From assembly GCA_963765725.1 (NCBI GenBank), contig CAVXXI010000003.1:930001-994000 (forward strand): a stretch of 64,000 nucleotides of DNA, read 5' to 3'. The notes under the pieces are model-generated. The model ran no database searches and was not told the DNA's origin. It saw only the letters and a program-made list of their open reading frames with translations. Below, piece after piece: positions 44,484 through 53,724 of the stretch. Position numbers and translations under genes: made by a program. Positions within the stretch are counted from its first letter, which is position 1; every line of letters starts with the position of its first letter. The DNA comes from DASQEH01 sp963765725 (GTDB taxonomy: Bacteria > Actinomycetota > Actinomycetes > Propionibacteriales > Nocardioidaceae).

Positions 44484-46904
44484 TCAGAGCTTCTCGACGG
44501 GGGAGTAGCGCAGCAGCAGGCGCTTGACCCCGACCGACCCGAAGTCGACGGTCGCGACCGCGCGTTCGGCGACTCCTTCGACGGTGACCACCGACCCCAT
44601 CCCGAAGGTGTCGTGGACCACCCGGTCGCCCGGCTCGAGCGAGGGTACGGGGCGGGTCCCAGCGGTGGGCTTCGCCGGCGGCGTGGGCCGTGCCCGCCGT
44701 GTCGCGACCGCGCTGGCCGCGGCGGAGATGTAGCCGCCGGAGTCGGCGTAGCGCGAGGATGCCGAGCTGCTGCCCCAGCTGACCTGGGCCGACTCCGTGC
44801 GCTTCCAGTCGACGAGCGTCGTCGGCAGCTCGTCGAGGAACCGCGACGGCGGGTTGTGCTGGGGCGCGCCCCAGGCCGAGCGGACGATCGCCCGCGAGAC
44901 GTAGAGGCGGTGCTGCGCGCGGGTCAGACCCACGTACGCGAGCCGTCGCTCCTCCTCGAGCTCGGGTGCGTCGCCCAGCGACCGCGAGTGCGGGAAGATG
45001 CCGTCCTCGAGCCCGGTCAGGAAGACGACCGGGAACTCCAGGCCCTTGGCCGTATGCAGCGTCATCAGCGTCACGACGCCGCCCGCTTCGTCGTCGTCGG
45101 GGATCTGGTCGGTGTCGGCGACCAGAGCTACCCGTTCCAGGAACTCGGCCAGCGTCGCGCCGTCCTGCTCGTCGGCGAACTCTCGGGCCACCGCGACCAG
45201 CTCTCCGAGGTTCTCGACCCGGGTCTCGTCCTGGGGGTCGGTCGACGCCTCGAGCTCCGCGAGGTAGCCCGAGCGCGTGAGCACCGCGTCGACGATGTCG
45301 TCGGGACGGGCTCCGTCGACGACCAGCTGCTGCAGCGACTCGATCATCGCGACGAACCCCTCGATGTTGCGCAGCGACCGAGTAGCGATGCCCGGCGCGT
45401 CGGCGGCGTTGCAGAGCGCCTTCCAGAACGAGGTCGAGGAGCGCTGCGCCAGCAGGTCGACGCACGCCTCCGCCCGGTCGCCTATGCCGCGCTTGGGGAC
45501 GTTGAGGATCCGCCGGAGCGAGACGGTGTCGTCGGGATTGACCAGCATGCGCAGGTACGCGAGCACGTCGCGGACCTCTCGCCGCTCGTAGAACCGCACG
45601 CCGCCCACGACCTTGTAAGGCAGCCCGACCCGGATGAACACCTCCTCGAAGACCCGGCTCTGGGCATTCGTCCGGTAGAAGACGGCAACGTCGGCGGGGC
45701 GGGCTTCGTCGGCATCGGTGAGGCGGTCGATCTCCTCCGCCACGAACTGCGCCTCGTCGTGCTCGTTGTCGGCGACGTAGCCGGTGATGAGCTCGCCGAT
45801 CCCCGCTTCCGACCACAGGTTCTTGGCCTTGCGCTCGGTGTTGCGGGAGATGACCGCGTTGGCCGCGTCGAGGATCGTCTGGGTCGAGCGGTAGTTCTGC
45901 TCGAGCATCACCGTCCTGGCGTTGGGGAAGTCCTCCTCGAACCTCAAGATGTTGCGGATGTTGGCGCCCCGGAAGGCGTAGATCGACTGGTCGGCGTCAC
46001 CCACCACCATCAGCTCGGCGGGATCGGCGACGGGGTCGGCCGGCAGGTCGTCGGGCGCGGCTCCGACCAGGTCGCCGTCGGCCGTTCGCCGCGACGCACC
46101 GGCCCCGCACAGCTCCCGGATCAAGACGTACTGGGCGTGGTTGGTGTCCTGGTACTCGTCGACGAGGACATGCCGGAACCGCCGGCGGTAGGTCTCGCGC
46201 ACCTCGGGGAAGGCCTGGAACAGGTGCACGGTGGTCATGATCAGGTCGTCGAAGTCGAGGGCGTTCGCCTCACGTAGCCGGGCCTGGTAGGTGGAGTAGC
46301 ACTCCGCAAACGTGCGCTCGAGGGAGTTGTGCGCCTTCGTCGCGGCCGCCTCGGGGTCGAGCAGCTCGTTCTTGCAGTTGCTGACCCAGTTGAGGACCGC
46401 CCGCGGGGCGTACCGCTTCGGGTCGAGGTCGAGGTCGCGGCAGACCAGCCCCATCAGCCGCCGGGAGTCGGCGTCGTCGTAGATCGAGAAGTTGGAGCCG
46501 TACCCGAAGCGGGCGATCTCCTTGCGCAGGATGCGTACGCACGAGGAGTGGAAGGTCGAGACCCACATGATCTTGGCTCGGCCCCCGACGAGCTCGGTGA
46601 CCCGCTCCTTCATCTCCGCGGCCGCCTTGTTGGTGAACGTGATAGCGAGGATGGAGCCCGGGTGCGCACCACGCTCGGCCAACAGCCAGGCGATCCGCCG
46701 GGTCAGCACGCGCGTCTTGCCCGAGCCCGCACCGGCGACGACCAGGAGCGCCGGGCCGACGTACGTGACCGCGGTGCGCTGGGAGGGGTTGAGGCCGTCG
46801 AGCAGCTCGTCGGGGGTGGGCTGCCGGCGGCGCCCAGGCTCGTCGGCGGAGACCGGCAGCCGGTCAGGGTCGTCCAGCGAGGGGAGCGAGAACAGCGCGG
46901 TCAT
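44484..46904 (-). CDS. pcrA: ATP-dependent DNA helicase PcrA/UvrD
   Basis: An 806-aa superfamily 1A helicase: Q motif LNPSQRTAV, Walker A VVAGAGSGKTRVLTRR, motif Ia ITFTNKAAAEMKER, motif II VLVDEYQDTN, motif III GDADQSIYAFRGA, motif IV LEQNYRSTQTIL, motif V LMTLHTAKGLEFPVVF and motif VI RRLAYVGLTRAQHRLY, plus a C-terminal Tudor-like tail (GDRVVHDTFGMGSV). It unwinds DNA 3' to 5' in repair and replication restart. Length is normal. A repeat array follows its stop. Confidence 0.96.
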   Translation of the reverse strand: MTALFSLPSLDDPDRLPVSADEPGRRRQPTPDELLDGLNPSQRTAVTYVGPALLVVAGAGSGKTRVLTRRIAWLLAERGAHPGSILAITFTNKAAAEMKERVTELVGGRAKIMWVSTFHSSCVRILRKEIARFGYGSNFSIYDDADSRRLMGLVCRDLDLDPKRYAPRAVLNWVSNCKNELLDPEAAATKAHNSLERTFAECYSTYQARLREANALDFDDLIMTTVHLFQAFPEVRETYRRRFRHVLVDEYQDTNHAQYVLIRELCGAGASRRTADGDLVGAAPDDLPADPVADPAELMVVGDADQSIYAFRGANIRNILRFEEDFPNARTVMLEQNYRSTQTILDAANAVISRNTERKAKNLWSEAGIGELITGYVADNEHDEAQFVAEEIDRLTDADEARPADVAVFYRTNAQSRVFEEVFIRVGLPYKVVGGVRFYERREVRDVLAYLRMLVNPDDTVSLRRILNVPKRGIGDRAEACVDLLAQRSSTSFWKALCNAADAPGIATRSLRNIEGFVAMIESLQQLVVDGARPDDIVDAVLTRSGYLAELEASTDPQDETRVENLGELVAVAREFADEQDGATLAEFLERVALVADTDQIPDDDEAGGVVTLMTLHTAKGLEFPVVFLTGLEDGIFPHSRSLGDAPELEEERRLAYVGLTRAQHRLYVSRAIVRSAWGAPQHNPPSRFLDELPTTLVDWKRTESAQVSWGSSSASSRYADSGGYISAAASAVATRRARPTPPAKPTAGTRPVPSLEPGDRVVHDTFGMGSVVTVEGVAERAVATVDFGSVGVKRLLLRYSPVEKL

Positions 46905-47045
46905 GTTGACGTCATGCTACGTGTTGGCGGGGACATACTCCCGGTGTCAAACGGCCTGTGAGAGGTGTCCGTACTCGGTCGACCCAGGGCGGTCCCATGC
47001 CTCTTCCAGCCGGTCGGACAGCTGCGTGCCGCGCATCCTGGACGC
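46905..47045. other. Short spacer between the M23 gene and pcrA
   Basis: About 140 bp with no gene. It must contain the pcrA promoter (minus strand) and the end of the M23 transcript. No clear LexA box (GAAC-N4-GTTC) is visible. Confidence 0.4.
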
Positions 47046-47936
47046 TCAGCGCAGATGGATGCCGTGGCTCTCGAAGAACGGGAGCGGGTCGACCGGAGTC
47101 TGCAGGTCGGAGGCGAGCCGGTACTCGATATGGGTGTGGCAGCCGAAGGCATTGCCGGTCTCGCCGACGCGCCCGATCTGCTGGCCCTGGCGGACGGCCT
47201 GGCCCGTCGTCACCTCGATCGCGCTGAGGTGGTTGTACCAGATCTGGTCGCCGTTATAGAACTGCAGCCGGATCTGGTTCCCGTACGGTCCGTCCCACCC
47301 GGTCTGCGCCACTGTCGCATCGGCGACCGCGACGTCGGGGGTGCCACAGGCCGTCGCGAAGTCGATCCCGGTGTGGTAGCCGGACGACCAGTACGGCCCC
47401 GCCTCCCCGAACCACACACTGATGTGGAAGCCGCTGGTCGGCAGCACCCACTGCCGGCTCGCCAGTGCCTTCTCGAGGTGCTGAGAGGCGGCGACCGCGC
47501 TCTGTAGGGACGCGGCTCGCCGGGCGGCCTCCTGCGCTGCGCGTCGGGCGGCCGGTAGCCCGGCGGTCGCCGACGAGTCGCCGTCGGTTGCACTGCGCGC
47601 CGGCGTCACGGCCGTACGGGACCGGGTGATCGCGGGACGCGATCCGGACCGGCTTGCCCGCTCGGTCCCGCGTCTCGAGCTCGCCGAGACCGACGCTGCC
47701 ACGCCGTGACCCGCGGAAACACTCGCGACGCGGCCGGTCGCCCTCGGCTGGCCGTCCGACCCACGCAGGTGTACGGCCGTCGCGGTACCACCGGCTACCA
47801 GTACCAACGCCGCGGCCACGACAGCCGAACCGGTTCGCCGGCGTCGCCCCGACGACGTCGGTCGCGCCGTGGACGCGGCGCCGAGCGCCGGCGACGGCTT
47901 TGCTGAGCGGTGCTTGGCGGCGCGATGCGGGGCCAC
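47046..47936 (-). CDS. M23-family zinc endopeptidase, membrane-anchored
   Basis: A 296-aa predicted cell-wall hydrolase: basic N terminus, one membrane helix (AVVAAALVLVAGGTATAVHL), a long Ser/Ala/Arg-rich linker with a helical stretch (ARRAAQEAARRAASLQSAV), then a LytM/M23 domain with zinc motif GYHTGIDFA (His and Asp) and CHTHIEYR (HxH). All four metal/catalytic residues are present, so it should cleave peptide cross-links in peptidoglycan. The GTG start has GGA about 10 bases upstream. Four GTAACG repeats precede it. Confidence 0.88.
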   Translation of the reverse strand: MAPHRAAKHRSAKPSPALGAASTARPTSSGRRRRTGSAVVAAALVLVAGGTATAVHLRGSDGQPRATGRVASVSAGHGVAASVSASSRRGTERASRSGSRPAITRSRTAVTPARSATDGDSSATAGLPAARRAAQEAARRAASLQSAVAASQHLEKALASRQWVLPTSGFHISVWFGEAGPYWSSGYHTGIDFATACGTPDVAVADATVAQTGWDGPYGNQIRLQFYNGDQIWYNHLSAIEVTTGQAVRQGQQIGRVGETGNAFGCHTHIEYRLASDLQTPVDPLPFFESHGIHLR

Positions 47937-47957
47937 GCAGGAGGTCCTTTCCGGCAG

Positions 47958-48009
47958 GTAACGAGACGGTAACGCGACGACGACGGTAACGGAGCCGGCG
48001 GCGGTAACG
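47958..48009. promoter_or_regulatory. Direct GTAACG repeats upstream of the M23 gene
   Basis: GTAACG occurs at 47958-47963, 47969-47974, 47986-47991 and 48004-48009, with steps of 11, 17 and 18 bp, and an inverted GTAAC (GTTAC at 48049-48053). An 11-bp step is typical of OmpR-type regulators. In other actinobacteria the MtrA regulator controls M23 and NlpC peptidase genes through GTAAC-like direct repeats, so an MtrA site is likely here (inference). Confidence 0.55.
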
Positions 48010-48197
48010 GAAATTCGCTACCAAAAGGCCTGTGAACGGTCACGTAGTGTTACAACTACCGCTCTTACTCAAGCTGTACCCCGTCGTTCGCGGCCGATTC
48101 ACCGGCCCGCGGTTCATGAACTGACTAGGCTTGACGACGTCGTACGACGCCGCGGGACTCTGCTCGTGGAACGTCTCGAAGGCGGTAAGGAGCCCCG

Positions 48198-48596
48198 ATG
48201 GCCCCGGTTCGGATCGTGATCGCGAAGCCCGGCCTCGACGGCCATGACCGGGGCGCGAAGGTGATCGCACGCGCGCTGCGCGACGCCGGCATGGAGGTCA
48301 TCTACACCGGCCTGCACCAGACACCCGAGCAGATCGTCGAGACCGCGATCCAGGAGGACGCCGACATCATCGGGCTGTCGGTGCTGTCCGGCGCCCACAT
48401 GACGCTCTTCAGGAAGGTGCTGCAGCTGCTCGAGTCGCGGGAGGCGTCCGACATCGTGGTCTTCGGTGGCGGAATCATCCCCGAGGCCGACATCCCGCTG
48501 CTCCAGGAGGCGGGCGTCGCCCGGATCTTCACTCCCGGAACCAAGACCCGGGACGTCGTCGACTGGGTCAATGCCGCCATGGCCCCGAGCGACTGA
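48198..48596 (+). CDS. Cobalamin-binding-domain protein (mutase C-terminal type)
   Basis: A 132-aa stand-alone B12-binding domain: KPGLDGHDRGAKVIA has the DxHxxG base-off motif (D14, H16, G19), then LSVLSGAHMTLF and VVFGGGIIPEADIP, which line the nucleotide tail pocket in methylmalonyl-CoA mutase. It matches the small B12-binding partner of acyl-CoA mutases. No catalytic mutase subunit lies in this window. GGAG precedes the ATG. Confidence 0.9.
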   Translation: MAPVRIVIAKPGLDGHDRGAKVIARALRDAGMEVIYTGLHQTPEQIVETAIQEDADIIGLSVLSGAHMTLFRKVLQLLESREASDIVVFGGGIIPEADIPLLQEAGVARIFTPGTKTRDVVDWVNAAMAPSD

Positions 48597-48674
48597 CCCT
48601 TCCCGACGACAAGGCGCGCCCGTCAGCACGCCGAGACGTCATCGCGTGAGCGACGCGCCGGCATTTCCGGGCCG

Positions 48675-49580
48675 TCACTGACGTGTCGCGGGGTGGGTGG
48701 TGGCGAAGGCGGCGATCGCGGTCGAGAGCTCGTCGGGACGGCTGCGCTGAACCCAGTGCCCCGCATCGATCTCGACCCGGGTCAGGTCCGGGGCGAAGCG
48801 GCCCACGTTGGCGACGAACGCCGGGGTGATGAACGCGTCGCGAAGCGGGACGACGAGCTGCACCGGTAGCGACGTCCGCGGGCCGCCCGGCACCGGAGCA
48901 CCGCTCCCGGAGAAGATGTTGGCCCGGTACAGCTCCAGCCCGTTGGCGGCGTCGCTCGGCAAGGTGTCGGCGAAGCTGCGCCGTCCGGGGTCGGCTCGCC
49001 GCATCAGCGCACCCGCGTACCTGCGCAGGACCAGGTCCGGCACGACGGGGACTCCGAAGGCGTAGGCGTACCAGGAGTGCCGCAGCTGCCTCATGACCTG
49101 GCGGCGCTGCGACCAGCTCCCCCGGCGGGCCGAGCCGACGAAGGCGTCGGCGTGCTGCAGGCACGGCCCGCTGATCGTGGTGTACGACGCGATGCGCCCC
49201 TGCAGCCGAGGGTCGGACCTCTCCCGGACGACGGCGTCCCAGGCCTGGATCGAGCCCCAGTCGTGTCCCACCAGATGTACGGGCTCGGCGGGGAAGGCGG
49301 CGTCCAGCACGGCGGCCAGGTCAGAGACCAGGCTGCTCAACCGGTACCCGCTCCGCCCTTCGGGGGCGTCGGAGGCGCCGGCCCCCCTCACGTCGTACGT
49401 GAGGCAGCGGAACCGGCCCGCCAGCCGGTCGACGACGAGGTCCCAGACGGCGTGGGTGTCCGGGTAGCCGTGGACCAGGACCACCGGCTCACCGACCTCC
49501 CCTGAACGCCAGGCGGCGAGCTGCAGCCGCGACGAGGACACGTCGAGCCGGCGCGCGGCTGACGAGGGCGTATCCGGCAT
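48675..49580 (-). CDS. Alpha/beta hydrolase, epoxide-hydrolase-like
   Basis: A 301-aa alpha/beta hydrolase: oxyanion motif HGYPD, nucleophile elbow GHDWGS with Asp as nucleophile (the epoxide hydrolase/dehalogenase type rather than Ser), and a late GHWVQ containing the catalytic His. A cap domain of about 100 aa intervenes. GAAGGG precedes the ATG. The open frame upstream of it is antisense to sucC and not coding. Confidence 0.85.
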   Translation of the reverse strand: MPDTPSSAARRLDVSSSRLQLAAWRSGEVGEPVVLVHGYPDTHAVWDLVVDRLAGRFRCLTYDVRGAGASDAPEGRSGYRLSSLVSDLAAVLDAAFPAEPVHLVGHDWGSIQAWDAVVRERSDPRLQGRIASYTTISGPCLQHADAFVGSARRGSWSQRRQVMRQLRHSWYAYAFGVPVVPDLVLRRYAGALMRRADPGRRSFADTLPSDAANGLELYRANIFSGSGAPVPGGPRTSLPVQLVVPLRDAFITPAFVANVGRFAPDLTRVEIDAGHWVQRSRPDELSTAIAAFATTHPATRQ

Positions 49581-49696
49581 GCGGGTCCCTTCGGGAGCGG
49601 CCACCCCGAGTCCGCCATACCCCGAAGTCTGGGTAGGCTCCCAGGGCAGCCGGGGCGACGGGGCCGGGCAGCCCGGCGGCAGTGTTTCTCGTGCGA

Positions 49697-49709
49697 CACA
49701 GTCTCTGTG
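49697..49709. promoter_or_regulatory. Inverted repeat in the sucC leader
   Basis: CACAG-TCT-CTGTG, a perfect 5-bp inverted repeat about 55 bp before the sucC start, followed by two further ACACAG copies (near 49714 and 49729) at a spacing of about 16 bp. It could be a regulator site; no regulator can be named. Confidence 0.35.
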
Positions 49710-49763
49710 GCAACACAGTGTCTTCTCAACACAGAGTCTCCTCAATGAAAGGACGGCCGCGGC

Positions 49764-50951
49764 GTGGACCTGATGGAGTACCAGGCGAAGGAGCTGTTCG
49801 CGAAGCACGGCGTACCCGTCACGCTGGGGACGGTCGTCATGAACGCCGAGGACGCCGGGCTCGCCGCCCACGAGCTGGGCGGGCGGGTTGTCATCAAGGC
49901 GCAGGTGAAGGCCGGCGGCCGGGGCAAGGCCGGTGGAGTCAAGCTGGCCGAAGGCCCGGACGAGGCCGTCGCGCGTGCCCGCGAGATCCTCGGGATGCAG
50001 ATCAAGGGGCTGACGGTTCACCGCGTCCTCGTCGCGCCGACGGCAGACATCGCCTCGGAGTACTACTTCTCGTACCTGGTCGACCGGACCGCGCGCCGGT
50101 ATCTGTGCATAGCCAGCACCGAGGGAGGCGTCGAGATCGAGGTGGTCGCGCACGACAAGCCCGACGCGGTCGCCCAGATCCCCATCGACCCGCTGGTCGG
50201 CGTCGACGACGCGAAGGCGCGCGAGATCGTGGAGACGACGGGTTTCCCCGACGAGCTTGCGGATGCGGCCGCCGACTTCGCCAAGCGGCTGTGGACGGTC
50301 TTCGTCGAGGAGGACGCCTCGCTCGTCGAGGTGAATCCGCTGGCGGTGCTGGGCGACGGCTCCCTCGATGCCCTCGACGGCAAGGTGACGCTCGACGACA
50401 ACGCGGGCTTCCGCCACCGCGAGCACGCCGTCTACGAGGACCACGCAGCCGCCGACCCGCTAGAGGCCAAGGCCAAGGCGAAGGGCCTCAACTACGTCAA
50501 GCTCGACGGCGAGGTCGGCATCATCGGCAACGGAGCCGGGCTGGTCATGTCGACCCTCGACGTGGTCGCGTACGCCGGAGAGACGCACGGCGGGGTCAAG
50601 CCGGCGAACTTCCTGGACATCGGCGGCGGCGCCTCTGCGCAGGTGATGGCTGATGGTCTCGACATCATCTTGGGTGACGACCAGGTCAGGAGTGTCTTCG
50701 TCAACGTCTTCGGCGGGATCACGGCCTGCGACGAGGTGGCGAACGGTATCGTCGACGCGCTCGGCATCCTCGGTGACGCCGCGACGAAGCCGCTGGTCGT
50801 CCGGCTCGACGGCAACAACGTCGTCGAGGGCCGGCGCATCCTCACCGAGGCGCAGCACCCGCTCGTGACCATGGTCGACACGATGGACGGCGCTGCCGAG
50901 CGAGCCGCGGAGCTGGCCTCCGCCGGCGGACCGGGCCAGGGGAGGGACTGA
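49764..50951 (+). CDS. sucC: Succinyl-CoA synthetase beta subunit
   Basis: A 395-aa ADP-forming succinyl-CoA ligase beta chain: ATP-grasp N-terminal part with MEYQAKELFAKHGVPV and KAQVKAGGRGKAGGVKLA, EVNPLAVLGDG, and the C-terminal CoA-ligase part with NGAGLVMSTLD and FVNVFGGITACDEVA. With SucD it makes ATP or GTP from succinyl-CoA in the TCA cycle. GTG 49764 gives the usual MDLMEYQ N terminus; AAAGGA lies 11 bases upstream. Confidence 0.97.
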   Translation: MDLMEYQAKELFAKHGVPVTLGTVVMNAEDAGLAAHELGGRVVIKAQVKAGGRGKAGGVKLAEGPDEAVARAREILGMQIKGLTVHRVLVAPTADIASEYYFSYLVDRTARRYLCIASTEGGVEIEVVAHDKPDAVAQIPIDPLVGVDDAKAREIVETTGFPDELADAAADFAKRLWTVFVEEDASLVEVNPLAVLGDGSLDALDGKVTLDDNAGFRHREHAVYEDHAAADPLEAKAKAKGLNYVKLDGEVGIIGNGAGLVMSTLDVVAYAGETHGGVKPANFLDIGGGASAQVMADGLDIILGDDQVRSVFVNVFGGITACDEVANGIVDALGILGDAATKPLVVRLDGNNVVEGRRILTEAQHPLVTMVDTMDGAAERAAELASAGGPGQGRD

Positions 50952-50953
50952 GC

Positions 50954-51838
50954 ATGGCGATCTTCTTGACCGACACCAGCCGTGTCATCGTGCAGGGGAT
51001 GACCGGCTCCGAGGGGTCCAAGCACACGCGCCGGATGCTGGCCTCGGGCACGGCCATCGTGGGTGGGGTGACGCCCGGCAAGGGTGGGCAGAGTGTCGAC
51101 TTCGAGGGGACGGCTGTGCCCGTCTTCAGCTCTGTCGGCGAGGCGGTCGACGCCACCGCCGCCGACGTCTCGGTGGTGTTCGTGCCGCCCCGCTTCACGA
51201 AGGCGGCGGTCATCGAGTCCGTCGACGCCGGCGTCGCGCTCATCGTGGTGATCACCGAAGGCGTCCCCGTGAAGGACACGGCGGAGTTCTTCTCGTACGC
51301 ACAGTCCAAGGGCGGCTCGCGCATCGTCGGGCCGAACTGTCCCGGCCTGATCAGCCCGGGGAAGTCCAACGCCGGGATCATCCCCGCCGACATCACTTCG
51401 GCGGGACGCGTGGGGCTGGTGTCCAAGTCCGGGACGCTGACCTACCAGATGATGTACGAGCTGCGCGACTTCGGGTTCTCGTCGGCCGTGGGTATCGGCG
51501 GCGACCCGATCGTCGGCACCACGCACATCGATGCCCTCCAGGCGTTCCAGGACGACCCGGAGACCGACGCGATCGTGATGATCGGCGAGATCGGCGGAGA
51601 CGCGGAGGAGCGGGCGGCAGCATACGTCGTCGAGCACATCACGAAGCCGGTCATCGGGTACGTGGCCGGCTTCACCGCCCCCGAAGGCAAGACGATGGGC
51701 CACGCGGGCGCGATCGTGTCGGGATCGTCGGGTACCGCCCAGGGAAAGAAGGAGGCGCTCGAGGCGGCCGGGGTCCAGGTGGGCCGGACCCCCAGCGCGA
51801 CGGCCCAGCTGATGCGGGACGTGTTGAGCTCGTCCTGA
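50954..51838 (+). CDS. sucD: Succinyl-CoA synthetase alpha subunit
   Basis: A 294-aa alpha chain: CoA-binding TGSEGSKHTRRMLASGTAIV, VGPNCPGLISPG, GIGGDPIVGTTHID and the phosphohistidine loop GHAGAIVSGSSGTA. It begins 2 bp after the sucC stop, with GGAGGGA inside the sucC end as RBS. Two hairpins follow its stop, at the convergent junction with the sigma-like gene. Confidence 0.97.
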   Translation: MAIFLTDTSRVIVQGMTGSEGSKHTRRMLASGTAIVGGVTPGKGGQSVDFEGTAVPVFSSVGEAVDATAADVSVVFVPPRFTKAAVIESVDAGVALIVVITEGVPVKDTAEFFSYAQSKGGSRIVGPNCPGLISPGKSNAGIIPADITSAGRVGLVSKSGTLTYQMMYELRDFGFSSAVGIGGDPIVGTTHIDALQAFQDDPETDAIVMIGEIGGDAEERAAAYVVEHITKPVIGYVAGFTAPEGKTMGHAGAIVSGSSGTAQGKKEALEAAGVQVGRTPSATAQLMRDVLSSS

Positions 51839-51843
51839 CCGAT

Positions 51844-51877
51844 GCCCCGTGCCGGGGCTGCACCGCCGGGGTGCAGC
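51844..51877. terminator. Tandem hairpins between sucD and the sigma-like gene
   Basis: GCCCCG-TGC-CGGGGC (51844-51858) and GCTGCACC-N5-GGTGCAGC (51857-51877) lie in the 47-bp gap between two convergent genes. Both stems are perfect. They would serve as a bidirectional terminator although no T tract follows on either side. Confidence 0.6.
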
Positions 51878-51885
51878 CAGGCGGT

Positions 51886-53724
51886 CTAGAGCTGCGCGAG
51901 CCGCTGCGTCGCGCGGTGCGCCAGGGTGGCGAAACCCGCCGGGTCGACGTCGTACGCGCTGCTCGGCGTGAAGGTCACCTCGGCGACGTGGGTACCGACC
52001 CGAACGACGGCGACGCGGAACTCCAGCGTCGTGCTCGAGGAGGTCTGTAGCCCTATCCGCCACACATAGCCCCCACCCGGCCCGGAGGTGAGCTGGGCCG
52101 TGTCGCTCACGCCGAGGGTCAGCTGCCGGTTGGCGCAGCCGGCCACGGATGCGGCGACCGCGCTGACGAATGCGTCGGCCTGCTTCGGCGACGGGAACGT
52201 CCCGAGCGTCTCGGTCATGCCGAAGGTGTCGGGTAGCTGCTGCGCCGCCGGTATGACGTAGCTGCGTGCCTGCACCGAGTCCGCGCCGGCTCCGGCGAAG
52301 TCCGCGCGGTCGCACTCGGTGGCCGAGGGATTGGACGACGTGGCGGCGGGCCGGGTCGCCACCCACGGCGAGCTCAGGCCGTCGAACAGGGGCAGGTCCA
52401 CCGTCGAGAGGAAGCCCGGCGCGACGGGATCCGGAGGCGGCGCGGTGTCAACCGTCCGGTAGGGCTGAGCCGCGCACGCGCCACCGGCGGGGTGGCAGAC
52501 CTTGTCGACCGACGACCCCAGCAACCGGACCAGCGGGGCCGTCCTGACCGGCAGCAGATGGGGCTCGTCGACCACCCAGGTCGTGACGGCCGACCCGGTC
52601 CGGCCGATGGCGACCCGCTCGGTGCGGACTGCGGCGTCGCCCGCGTACTGAAGGGTGACGAGCTCTGCCGCGTCACCGACGCCTCCTACCTTCTTCGTGG
52701 CCACCACGCGGTGCGAGCCGGCCGAGCACGTCCCGAACTGCGTCAGCTGCGCCTCGTACGCCCTGCGCGCCGAGCGGGCCGTCCCGGCCACCTCCAGGGT
52801 CTGGTGCACGGTGATCCCGATGCGGCCGGCCGTGAAGGTCCGGGACCAGTAGTGGACGGCCGTGGCGGAGGTCGGGACGACGTCGAGGCACTCGTCCGGG
52901 GGTCGGGCGGTGCCGAAGTCGGCGGAGGTGGAGTCCAGCGACCACGTGCTGGACGCAACGAGGCGGTTCACCTGCGGAACCCTGGCGAGGTCGGTGCGCC
53001 GCACCCGCGGCGGAGGTGGAGCCGACGGCGTGGACGTCGTCGCCGTGGTGGCGGCGGAGGTCGGTGGGCTGGCGACAGGCGCGTGGGAGGGCGAGTCGGG
53101 GCGGCGGGCGGCGTTGATGCTTCCCAAGGTGACGGCCGCGGCCAGTACGACGACGCCGGCGACGAGCAGCCAGGACTCCCGGCGTCGGCGGTCGCCCCGG
53201 GCCTTCAGCCGGCTCGCCGCGTCGACGTGCTCGACAGGCTGCGAAGTGCCGAGGCCGGCGAGAGCCGTCGGCACCTGTTCCGGCTCGACGCCGGCTGTTC
53301 GAAGCGCCGCCACCGAACGCGCGAGCGAGCCGGCGGCATGACCGTCGCCGACTCCCGACTCCCGGGCGGCGGCCGGCACACCCAGCCCGGCGAGCTCGTG
53401 GGCGATGAGCAGGTGCCGGTCCGGCGTGGGCAGATCTGCGAGTGCAGCGAGCAACGGCCGGTCGTCGTCGGGGACGCGCTGTGCACGTGCGTACCAGGGC
53501 TCGCTGCTGCGGTTGCGGCGGCGCCCGGCGGCCCGGAAGGCGAAGCGGCGTACCCAGGCGTCCGGGTCGCGCTGCGCAGTCCGCCAGTGCTGGGCTGACG
53601 AGAGGTACCCGTCGGCCAGCGCGCGCTTCGCCACCTCGGAGTCGCCGCAGAACGCGTAGACCTGCACTCGCAGCCGGTCGCGCGACTCGTGGTAGAACGC
53701 GGTGAAGGCGTCCCTACCCGACAT
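51886..53724 (-). CDS. Sigma-like/transmembrane/extracellular sensor fusion protein
   Basis: A 612-aa protein in three parts. Residues 1-160 resemble a sigma-70 ECF/SigE-type factor (FTAFYHESRDRLRVQVYAF, then DADAWVRR-like and LTPDRHLLIAHELAGLGV-like segments), but the -10 and -35 recognition helices are poorly conserved. One helix follows (about 185-203, LLVAGVVVLAAAVTLGS), then a Thr/Pro-rich stalk. The remaining 380 residues are an extracytoplasmic region with paired Cys and two repeats similar to PknH-type sensor domains (VHYWSRTFTAGRIGI, FGTCSAGSHRV). AGGAGG precedes the ATG. It could tether a transcription module to the membrane; no anti-sigma gene is adjacent. Confidence 0.65.
   Translation of the reverse strand: MSGRDAFTAFYHESRDRLRVQVYAFCGDSEVAKRALADGYLSSAQHWRTAQRDPDAWVRRFAFRAAGRRRNRSSEPWYARAQRVPDDDRPLLAALADLPTPDRHLLIAHELAGLGVPAAARESGVGDGHAAGSLARSVAALRTAGVEPEQVPTALAGLGTSQPVEHVDAASRLKARGDRRRRESWLLVAGVVVLAAAVTLGSINAARRPDSPSHAPVASPPTSAATTATTSTPSAPPPPRVRRTDLARVPQVNRLVASSTWSLDSTSADFGTARPPDECLDVVPTSATAVHYWSRTFTAGRIGITVHQTLEVAGTARSARRAYEAQLTQFGTCSAGSHRVVATKKVGGVGDAAELVTLQYAGDAAVRTERVAIGRTGSAVTTWVVDEPHLLPVRTAPLVRLLGSSVDKVCHPAGGACAAQPYRTVDTAPPPDPVAPGFLSTVDLPLFDGLSSPWVATRPAATSSNPSATECDRADFAGAGADSVQARSYVIPAAQQLPDTFGMTETLGTFPSPKQADAFVSAVAASVAGCANRQLTLGVSDTAQLTSGPGGGYVWRIGLQTSSSTTLEFRVAVVRVGTHVAEVTFTPSSAYDVDPAGFATLAHRATQRLAQL

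Noticed and set aside
47937..48060. ydaO/c-di-AMP riboswitch upstream of the M23 gene
   Set aside because: Such switches precede wall-hydrolase genes in actinobacteria, but the conserved core is not visible here; GTAACG repeats are present instead.
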